Assembly: GCA_963678075.2 (NCBI GenBank)
Contig: CAXXPK010000005.1
Span: forward strand, 242,029 to 306,028
Length of the DNA stretch: 64,000 nucleotides
Origin: Oleispirillum sp963678075
GTDB lineage: Bacteria; Pseudomonadota; Alphaproteobacteria; Rhodospirillales; Rhodospirillaceae
Reading direction: 5' to 3'
How positions within the stretch are numbered: the stretch's first letter is position 1; each line of letters begins with the position of its first letter. Both the position numbers and the translations under genes were made by a program. The notes beneath the pieces are model-generated. The model saw only the letters and a list, made by a program, of their open reading frames with translations, ran no database searches and was not told the DNA's origin. Positions 56,531 to 64,000 of the stretch are shown here, one piece after another.

Positions 56531-56551
56531 TAAACTCTAAACTCCAAACTC
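56531..56551. repeat. Heptamer array TAAACTC/CAAACTC
   Basis: TAAACTC TAAACTC CAAACTC, period 7, ending 5 nt before the hydrolase ATG; same words as at 49,578. Confidence 0.85.
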
Positions 56552-56556
56552 TCACA

Positions 56557-57342
56557 ATGCTTCTCAACTACACAGATACCGGATCCGGCCAACCACTGGT
56601 AATTCTCCACGGACTTCTCGGCTCATCCCGCAACTGGCAGACCATCGCACAGAATCTCTCAGATATCTGCCGCGTTATCGCCATCGACCTGCCCAACCAC
56701 GGACTTTCACCGCACGCAGCCGATGCCGACCTGAGCATGACCTGCGACAGCATTGTGGAAACCATGCGATCAGTCGGCATCGAGAAAGCCTGCATCCTCG
56801 GCCACTCCATGGGCGGAAAAATCGGCATGCAGCTCAGCGCGGACTATCCGGAGATCCTCGATGGACTCATCGTCGCTGACATGCTCCCCAAAGCCATCCC
56901 CCCGGCACACCTCTTCATCCTGCGAGCCTGTGAACAGCTGGACCTCAGCTCCTTCACCCGAAGAATCAATATCGACAAAGAGCTTGCAAACTCCATTGTT
57001 CAACCCGAGGTCCGCGCCTTCATCCTCAAAAACCTGACCCGCGATGACGCCAACCATTTCTCCTGGCAGATCAACCTCCCCAACATCATCGCAAACTACA
57101 AGATAGTCAGCGATCCCCCCAACCTGCTCATGCCCTATGATGGCAGAACCCTCTTCCTCGGCGGCGAAAACTCCCCCTATAAAATCGCATCTCAAACAAC
57201 CCTCATCCACAGCTGGTTCCCCAACGCGGATATCAAAACAATCCCAAACGCCGGCCACCTCCTCCACACCGACCAACCCGCTGCATTCAGCACCCTTGTC
57301 CGTTCTTTTTTATCCACAGATTTTAAGGATTATAAGGATTAA
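56557..57342 (+). CDS. Alpha/beta hydrolase (YbfF-like esterase)
   Basis: 261 residues. Oxyanion region LVILHGLLGSSRNWQTIAQN, DLPNHGLSPHA, nucleophile elbow LGHSMGGKIGMQL, catalytic His in NAGHLLHTDQPAAF. The pattern matches small esterases of the YbfF type. There is no recognisable ribosome binding site; the spacer is a heptamer array. The last ~10 residues (STDFKDYKD) are encoded by ATCCACAGATTTTAAGGATT, a word that resembles intergenic repeats elsewhere, so the original stop may have been earlier. Confidence 0.85.
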   Translation: MLLNYTDTGSGQPLVILHGLLGSSRNWQTIAQNLSDICRVIAIDLPNHGLSPHAADADLSMTCDSIVETMRSVGIEKACILGHSMGGKIGMQLSADYPEILDGLIVADMLPKAIPPAHLFILRACEQLDLSSFTRRINIDKELANSIVQPEVRAFILKNLTRDDANHFSWQINLPNIIANYKIVSDPPNLLMPYDGRTLFLGGENSPYKIASQTTLIHSWFPNADIKTIPNAGHLLHTDQPAAFSTLVRSFLSTDFKDYKD

Positions 57343-57812
57343 GAATGTGTTGTCTTCGCTGTTCTTCAACCACGAAAAACACGAAAAACACGAAAAGAAG
57401 AAAGCTGTGGCAACTGCGATGCCTGACACAGGCAGAAACTGCCTAGCTCCTGAAAACAAGTTTTCCTCGCTATCCAGTTTTGCCTGTTAGCGGCTGCTCC
57501 GGAACAGCATTCTTCTCTGCGGGGAAACGATTACGATTACGGGCAGGCTTTGTAATAGTCTGCGAAAAATTACACTTTACAAAGGTAACACACCCCATCT
57601 TTCTGCCTGTCCCATTTTTCTGCCTTACACAACGTAGCAATCCACCCATAGCAAACCACCTCTGCGCTCTCTGCGCCTCCGCGAGGTATCTCCAGCGAAG
57701 CAATGACACTCATCACGAAGCATTCACTCGCCTAACTTTATGCTCGCATTTTCTCCTGTTTTTTGACACTATCCCGCGCCCTGAATAAATACAGGACAAT
57801 CAATCACCCCGG
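57343..57812. other. 470-nt intergenic region
   Basis: No gene. A CACGAAAAA tandem (about 57,372-57,400, period 10), then CATCTTTCTGCC and CATTTTTCTGCC words (about 57,596-57,622) with CGTAGCAATCC and CGAAGCAATGACAC, as in the other spacers. Confidence 0.55.
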
Positions 57813-59448
57813 ATGAAAGCAGAAAAACAACGTTATATGACAGAACAGAAAACCAATAAGTGGTTCAAAATCCGTATAGAAAAACCTCGCAATTTTAAAA
57901 ATGACATTTTATCAGGCCTGACCGTAGCACTGGCCTTAATCCCCGAAGCCGTTGCATTCTCATTTGTTGCACATGTAGACCCCATTATCGGGCTCTATGC
58001 CGCATTCATGATGGGGCTCATCACTGCAGTCATAGGAGGTCGCCCCGGCATGATATCCGGTGCAACCGGAGCAGTAGCCGTCATCTTTGCCCCCCTGATG
58101 ATCGGACAGATCGAGCTGCATGGACAACAGGAAGCGCTCGCCTATCTCTTTGCCGCAGTCATGCTCATGGGTGTCATCCAGATGCTCTTCGGCATATTCA
58201 AACTCGGAAAATTCATCCGCCTGGTACCCCACCCCGTTAAACTGGGTTTTGCCAACGGCCTGGCCATTGTCATATTTAAATCCCAATTTGAGCAGTTCTA
58301 TGTCGGTCATGGCGCTGCAAAGCACCTGCTTGACACCCCGTCACTGCTTGTCATGGCGGCAATGATACTCCTGACCATGGTCATCAGTCACTTTCTCCCC
58401 AAGCTCACCAAGGCAATCCCGGCAAACCCTTGTCGCTATTGTCTCCGTAACAGCCATAGCATTCTTCCTGGATAAGTCAGGCACCTTCCATGCCCGCACT
58501 GTACTGGACTTTGTCCAGAACGATTCCCCGGCAACCACAACCATTGCAGCATCGCTGCCAACATTCGCCATCCCGAAAATACCGCTGACGTGGGAAACAA
58601 TTCGCGTAATCCTTCCGTATTCAGCACTGGCCGCAGCAGTCGGCCTGATTGAATCGCTGATGACCCTCTCGCTTGTTGATGAGATAACGGAAACACGAGG
58701 AAAGGGCAATAAGGAGTGCATTGGGCAGGGAATTGCCAATTTTATCAACGGACTCTTCGGCGGTATGGGCGGCTGCGCAATGATTGGACAGAGCATGATC
58801 AACATCCGTGGTGGTGGACGCGGCCGCACATCCGGCATCGCCGCAGCGCTTTTCCTGCTGGGATTTGTCGTTTTTGCAGCACCTCTGGTTGAAATTGTTC
58901 CACTGGCAGCACTTGTCGGTGTCATGTTCATGGTAGTCATAGGCACCTTTGAATGGTCAAGCATACGCGTTCTTCCATCCATCCCTAAATCTGACGCATT
59001 GGTAGTGGTGGTGGTCTCTGCGGTAACCGTAATCCTCGACCTGGCAACAGCCGTTCTGATCGGCTGTATCTTCTCCGCCCTTGTTTTTGCCTGGCACCAG
59101 GGCAAAATCATGCATGCAAAGATTGATGATTCCAATAAGAAGATTAAGATCTACAAATTGCAGGGAGCACTCTTCTTCGGATCATCCACATCTTTCACCC
59201 GACTCTTCGATGTCAGAAACGACCCCGATGAGGTCGTCATTGATTTTGAGAACTCACGAGTATACGATCACTCCGGGATTGAGGCCATCAACAGCATAAC
59301 AGCCAATTACGCCGCACAGAACAAAAAGCTGCACCTGATTAACCTGAGCAAAGAGTGCACCGAACTTCTGAATAAAGCCGATAACATTATTGAGATCAGC
59401 GTGATAGAAGATCTCGACTGGCATATCGCAGATAACGCCCTCGCTTAG
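57813..59448 (+). CDS. SulP-family anion transporter with STAS domain, one frameshift
   Basis: Predicted inner-membrane transporter of sulfate or bicarbonate. The start (ATG 57,813, or 57,837 eight codons on) is followed by DILSGLTVALALIPEAVAFS, the SulP signature, and IGLYAAFMMGLITAVIGGRP. Multiple membrane helices follow. Near 58,432 one extra A (GGCAAACCC) breaks the frame; the correct continuation is ATLVAIVSVTAIAFFLDKSG, GLIESLMTLSLVDEITETRG, GQGIANFINGLFGGMGGCAM, then a C-terminal STAS domain (GALFFGSSTSFTRLFDVRND, VIDFENSRVYDHSGIEAINS). One indel repairs the whole 540-residue protein. Confidence 0.88.
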
Positions 59449-59491
59449 TGCAGGTGTCCCGTCTTCGTCCCACAAGCGCCGTGACAAGCGG

Positions 59492-59600
59492 AGGTCAAAG
59501 GTCGGAGGTCGGAGGTCGGAGGTCGGAGAATCGTAAATTGTAAGTCGTAAGTTGTGAATTGTGTTTTGTGGAATGTTGAACGTAGAATGTAGGATGTGCA
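59492..59600. repeat. Fifteen-unit heptamer run in two blocks
   Basis: AGGTCAA then AGGTCGG x4 (59492-59526); after a 4-nt slip, ten units in exact register (59531-59600): TCGTAAA TTGTAAG TCGTAAG TTGTGAA TTGTGTT TTGTGGA ATGTTGA ACGTAGA ATGTAGG ATGTGCA. All ten have the form NNGTNNN. Confidence 0.93.
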
Positions 59601-59850
59601 AACTGCGTTCTTGGCTCTGAGAGCCAACCCTACATAGCTCCACACTATATGCCAACACGCCACGTAATAAACGCCGGACTTGTCACGCCGAAGCTCAACG
59701 AGCGAAGGCGGAAGGCTGTAGCGTTGCTTCTCAGAAGCAAAACTGCGAAGCAATGACCCGTAGACATATTCATTTTTCTGCCCCCAATTTTTCTGCCCAA
59801 ACCTACGAAGCAAAGACACGAAGCAAAGACAGCGATGCAAAACCAGCGAC
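59595..59850. repeat. Composite dispersed element, copy 3
   Basis: CTGCGTTCTTGGCTCTGAGA, CTCCACACTATATGCCAACA, ACGCCACGTAATAAACGCCG, GTAGCGTTGCTTCTCAGAAG, ACCCGTAGACATATTCATTT, TTCTGCC, in the same order as copies 1 and 2. Confidence 0.82.
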
Positions 59851-59910
59851 GCAATGACAACTCGCGCATTTTCGCACTCGCGCACTCGCGCACTTCTCCC
59901 CCCCCTCCCC

Positions 59911-62900
59911 TCACTTCACTCCCGCCATCTCCTTCGGCGGCTTATGCCACAGTGATCTCCAATATGCCTTATCCGTCTCATACACATCAATCTCATCCTT
60001 ATCCAGATCAAAATCCTCCGGCAGGACCTCCCACTTCTTCATCCAGCGGATATAATTGTCATTAGGCCGGAAACCAGGACTGTCATGCCGCAGTATCGGA
60101 TTGATCTCCATCCGCCCCTTCGCCGCCCGGATTGCAGCCAGGATGGTCTTGTAATCAGGATCGTTTCTTATCACGGAAAACCAGGTTGGAGTGACCATAC
60201 TCATCGGTGCACCAGCCATATCCCCCAGCATCCTTGGCAAGCGGGGCCAGCAGGATCATGGACTTCTCCGGATGCGAAAGATTATACAGATTCCAGCAGT
60301 GCTTGGGACTGTTCATACGCGGTTTCCTGACACGCCTTCCAATGTTGGCAGCAGAGTCGTGACATAGAATACAGCGGTTGTATGCGATACCACTCAATGG
60401 CGTTGCCTATCTCAACCCGCCCATTATTGATCAGCGCGCCGGCAACAGCTGTGGACGCAGAGTTGTACACCGCATAGGGTTCCTGTATAGGTTGCGCTGG
60501 CCTCGATCCACAGACGCACCTTATCGCGTTCAAGCTGGGTAAGCTTTACATCATGATGGTGATTATCAATCTTCTTCATCAACGAACTCGCACCTGTGCC
60601 GAATCCATATGGAGGGTGTTCCCGCAGTTCGTACGTATACCTTCCGAACATATCTTTCACCTGCTTGTATGCAAATAGGGAGTAGTAGCTCTGTGAAAAC
60701 CACTCGGCCTTGTCTCCTGTCATATTCACGCGCCCGGATAGCTTATCCGGATTATGGCAGGAGACACAGTTGCGATCCCAGATCGGCTGGATATCTCTTG
60801 GATAGTCGAACACCTCCGGCACACCCGGGGTCCGTTCAATCTTACTGGGTGCACGTGTAAGGGCTTTGAGGGTATAACCTCGTCCTGCAAGCGCTGTCTC
60901 CGTGCGCGGTTCATGACAGCCGATGCATCCCTGTGTCTCTCCCGGCATAATCATGGTATAGCTCTGCATGCGTTTGACGGCAATGTCATTTTCGTCAAGC
61001 GCCACAAAATAGAGGGCTCTCATGGGAGGTGCTTCAAACGCAATGGAACCATCCTCTTCCACCGGGACAGTCCCCAGTACACGGCGCAGGGTGTGGGTGC
61101 CGTCCATACTGATTGAGACCCGGCAGAGAAAAGTAACTCACGGTTTAGGCAGGTCTTCCATAATAAGCAACTTCTTTATTGTCCCGCGTTTCAGCCCTTT
61201 CATCTCATGCGGACGCCCCTTGTAAATATCAGAGACAATAAAAGTGCCGGTTGTCTTCTGCAGGTCGATGCGCGAAGGAATCACCCTCTCCCTTGGGCGG
61301 GACCGCAGCACACGCGGATCATGGACCATCTTTTTACCGGTGTATAAATATCCATCTCTCCGGAACCATTCATGTTAATGAGATTCTTGTTCTCCGCCGT
61401 CAGGATGCAGTTTTCAGAGAGGGGAAATGGATCGCGGAACCCTACGCGACCCCTGTCCGTACCATGGCGTACCCTGCGGAATAACATAATGGTAACGCAG
61501 GTCGCGCGGGAGGACTTATCTGCCTGGCATTGTTAATTGCATCAGGACCTGCATTAAAGTCCAACTATCATCAGATGGCCCCGCATTCTCGCGTAATCCG
61601 GAAGGAGGCGAAAATGTGCAGATAATCTTATCTGAACCGGGAATCGGCATCGGATCGCACTTGGAGTAGTTCAGCCGCTTGCTCTCCGTCTCCTCCCGCG
61701 CACTGCCGCCGAAGGCCAGCAGCTGCGTGGTGCCATCCGGATTCATTGTCCATATGTCGTGATAGAGAGCAATGGCGGCATCCACATACTCCCAGCGATC
61801 ATACACAATCTGTCCGTTGGGCATCACAGCAGGACGATCATCACGCACATTGTTGGCGGACAGACAGAGAATGCCGCTGCCATCTCCTATCATCCGGAAT
61901 ATCTGCGCTCCCGGTGAGTGATTACAGGGAATAAAACGCTTGCCCCTGCTGGATACAAAAATGATCCCTCCATCAGGAAGATATGATGCCCCGAAATCAT
62001 CATATTTTGAACCGAAGGTAAGCTGCTTCAATCCGCTTCCATCGATATTCATCTCATAGAGGTTTGTAGTTGTGTGTTCCACCTTTACGATATGCGAAGA
62101 GGAATTTTTTACAATCATAATGAACCCTCAGATCGCGGAAATTCCCCCCTTCTTCACCTCAAAGATCACCTTAAGTTTCTTTGTCCTCAGGTTGATCTTG
62201 CATAAACGCGATCCATCCGGTGGATAGGTCCATTTATTGGGATCTTTCCGAGTCTCCCCCGAAGTTGCGGTAATAGTGACCATCACTGTATAATCCGCGT
62301 TCTATAAATACACCTCTTCAGCCCCGTCCATCAACTTCAGGGCCTCCTCTGAAAAATCCGGTCTGGGTTTCACCTTCAGATGCGCCGACCTTGGCAAAGG
62401 GCAGGCCATCTATCTTCGATGACATCAGCTTCCTGATCTGCTCCTGCGTGAGAGCCTCATCAAAAATCATCAAATCATCTATGCGTCCATCCAGGGGCGA
62501 AACCCCGTCATAGGAGCGACCTATCTGCAAGCCGCTCACACTGCCCACGGAAAACCCCTCTGTTCCGCTTTTCCAGCTCCTGAACCAGCTCTCCGTTCTT
62601 ATACAGCCGCATGAGCTTCCCTTGCGGACAAACCCCCAGTGCTCCCATTTGTTCTGCGCGGGAACAGCCCCCCCGGAGGAGAATCTGATCAAAACCTCTG
62701 TGCCATACGATAACAACAGTTGCCGCCTTTTCGCTGTATGGACCAAGAAAGAAGCGTCCCTCGGAGCGACTTCCCCACGAGAGCCACATCCCCGAGCGAG
62801 GATTGCGCTACATGATGATTGACCCATACACTGACTGTATGATCAATAATCTCATAAATTGGCGAGCCGGATTATAGGCATAGGCGTCCTTGCCATCCAG

Positions 62901-63114
62901 TTCCAGCATCCTGACCACGCACTTTGTCCTTAACAAACTTCGCGCCGTTCTTTCAGCGTTGCAGGCAGCTTACCCGCAAGGAGTCCGCCGCCGCAGAGCC
63001 GGAGCTCTCATCAAACTTCCAGCGGTGAATTCAGATTTGCATCACCTGAATAGCCGCCATCATCACTGCAACAGCCGCCAAAGTCCCCCGGCCGATATTA
63101 TTTCGTCTTTTCAT
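59911..63114 (-). pseudogene. LamG plus HzsA-like beta-propeller and c-type cytochrome protein, many frameshifts
   Basis: Reconstructed across several frames. A signal peptide (MKRRNNIGRGTLAAVAVMMA), a LamG lectin domain (KFDESSGSAAADSL, WEHWGFVRKG, QIGRSYDGVSPLDGRIDDLM, FDEALTQEQIRKLM), a linker (RPDFSEEALKLMDGAEE, IERGLYSDGHYYRNFGG), then a propeller resembling the hydrazine synthase alpha-like (HzsA-related) family: RVHYDCKKFLFAYRKGGTHN, LYEMNIDGSGLKQLTFGSKY, YLPDGGIIFVSSRGKRFIPC, YDRWEYVDAA. Haem sites: CIGCH (60,927-60,913), CVSCH (60,768-60,754), CILCH (60,373-60,359). At least six indels break the frame. It may be a real pseudogene or poor sequence near the contig end. Electron transfer or polysaccharide-linked redox is a guess. 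Confidence 0.7.
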
Positions 63115-63344
63115 ATTGTTTATATTTCTTGTTCTTTCAACTAATGCGGATCAACCCGCCTCTTAAAGTAGAAGTCGGTCACTTATGTGGCCGACTAGGC
63201 AGCCGCATAGCGACTGCCTTCCTTAAACTATGACCGCGCGGAGCGCTACCTCTCATTCGACATTGGAAGTTCGATGTTCGACTTGTCCCGGCGTAGCCTT
63301 GGCGAAGACGGATGTTGGACGTTCGCGTTCTCTCCCCCACTCCC
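63115..63344. other. Spacer with a heptamer tract
   Basis: 230 nt. Contains ATTCGAC ATTGGAA GTTCGAT GTTCGAC (about 63,257-63,284) and GATGTTG GACGTTC GCGTTCT near 63,311, both period 7; no gene. Confidence 0.55.
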
Positions 63345-64000
63345 TCACTGCACCAGAATCAACGTCCCAATTCCGAGGTAGTTCTTAGCGCCATAGACCA
63401 TAGCATTCTGAATCTGCTTGACCGACAGCACTCCCTCCCAGATCGCCAGGGTCATCCATCAAACCATCCAGGTTCGAGGACTCATCGTAGGAGCGGCCGA
63501 TCTGGCAGGCCAGCGCCCAACGCTCATCGCAGTACCCAGTCTTTAATCACCGTTTCAACATATTCCCCGTTCAGGTAGATTCGTATCTGCCTGCCCTCAC
63601 GAACAAGTGCCCAGTGCTGCCATGTATTTCTGCACGGGTGCTGTATCGGTGTCGCTGAAAACTTTATAACCATCCTCTCCGCTGCCGAAAATAATTCGTC
63701 CGCTGCCGGCAGTGTGTGGGCCGAGGAAATAACGCATCGATGGCGGCCAGGTTCCCCATGACAGCCAGATCCCGTTGAAGATCCGGTGTCGTGATGCTTG
63801 ACCCACAACGCAACGGTATGATCGGTATCAACGATAAACGGCACTCCATTTGAATTGCAGAGATAGTCATTATCACCATCCAGTTCAAGAACCTTCCCGC
63901 GAGTAGCGTCATTGGCAAAAACAGCACCGTTGTACAAAGTTTGCCGACAACCTCTCCCTCGGAATCCTCTGCCACGGTTGCTCCTGCACCTTCATCAAAC
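63345..64000 (-). pseudogene. Second LamG-domain protein, 5' end outside window, frameshifted
   Basis: C-terminal part of a protein related to the LamG section of the previous gene: VLELDGDNDYLCNSNGVPFI, TVALWVKHHDTGSSTG, NTWQHWALVREGRQIRIYLN, GEYVETVIKDW, then in another frame QIGRSYDESSNLDGLMDD and NAMVYGAKNYLGIGTLILVQ before the stop. Concanavalin-like fold, probable carbohydrate binding. At least two indels. Upstream sequence is beyond the window. Confidence 0.65.

Larger units (their letters stand above)
56238..56556. other. Intergenic region after the xylose isomerase-like gene
   Basis: 319 nt without a gene. Contents: the terminator, the arrays ACGCCTG ACACCTG ACGCCTG (56,440-56,460) and CACCTGT CGCCTGA CGCCTAA CATCCCT (56,501-56,528), which read as the complement of the array at 43,503, and the TAAACTC array. 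Confidence 0.6.
59449..59910. other. 462-nt repeat-rich intergenic region
   Basis: No gene. It is almost fully made of a heptamer run (59,492-59,600), composite element copy 3 (59,595-59,850) and an 8-periodic CGCACTCG run near 59,870-59,893. Confidence 0.65.

Overview
The window joins two unrelated genomes. Bases 1 to about 31,920 are GC-rich and carry an alphaproteobacterial gene set of Rhodospirillales type: priA, the five-gene F1 ATP synthase operon atpHAGDC, rppH, ctpA, an EnvC-like gene, gpmI, rlmH, rsfS, nadD, proA, proB, obgE, rpmA and rplU. Bases from about 31,920 to the end have lower GC and carry genes typical of Kiritimatiellota/Lentisphaerae-like bacteria (PVC superphylum): polysaccharide-degrading secreted enzymes, ackA-pta, glmM, gpsA-plsY, SulP, and LamG / multihaem proteins. 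The change falls inside two genes: a radical-SAM gene loses its 5' end on one side and a heparinase-like lyase loses its 5' end on the other. An assembly or amplification chimera is the simplest reading.

Left half. 1-6.9 kb holds priA (partial) and the ATP synthase operon on the plus strand, closed by a terminator. 6.9-19.8 kb is a tightly packed minus-strand block for ribosome assembly, proline and NAD synthesis, glycolysis and envelope functions, led by a strong promoter in front of rplU. A tRNA-Ser(CGA) gene with a 21-bp terminator hairpin follows at 20.0 kb. Beyond it, 20.2-31.9 kb is a field of broken genes: a D-glucarate catabolic set (garR-, garL- and garD-like) with nonsense codons, frameshifts and internal deletions; a polyketide-synthase ketosynthase scrap; a truncated secreted protein; nested IS5-family remnants; a Dps-like scrap; a giant CheB-CheR-kinase-FixJ hybrid; and a radical-SAM gene that has lost its FeS-cluster region. 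Fragments meet head to head without spacers, as in decaying islands or in MDA-type chimeras.

Right half. 31.9-43.5 kb is a secreted glycan-degradation locus: a heparinase II/III-like lyase facing an operon of a BNR-repeat protein, a beta-helix lyase/hydrolase and a SASA-SGNH esterase. The BNR gene is split by an IS110-family element with 12-bp terminal inverted repeats and about 500 nt of 3' non-coding DNA that could hold a bridge RNA. 43.9-59.4 kb carries acetate metabolism (ackA-pta), amino-sugar and phospholipid genes, a xylose isomerase-like gene, a small K+ channel and a SulP transporter. 59.9-64 kb holds a frame-broken LamG / HzsA-like cytochrome and part of a second LamG protein.

The most unusual signal is in the right-half intergenic DNA. 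Nearly every spacer contains short tracts with an exact 7-nt period but changing words, many fitting NNGTNNN, mixed with a few longer dispersed repeats. They resemble the heptanucleotide STRR repeats of cyanobacteria, but I know of no description in this group.

Single-base indels occur in several otherwise good genes in both halves, so some frameshifts may be sequencing error. All identifications come from reading motifs; no database search was run.
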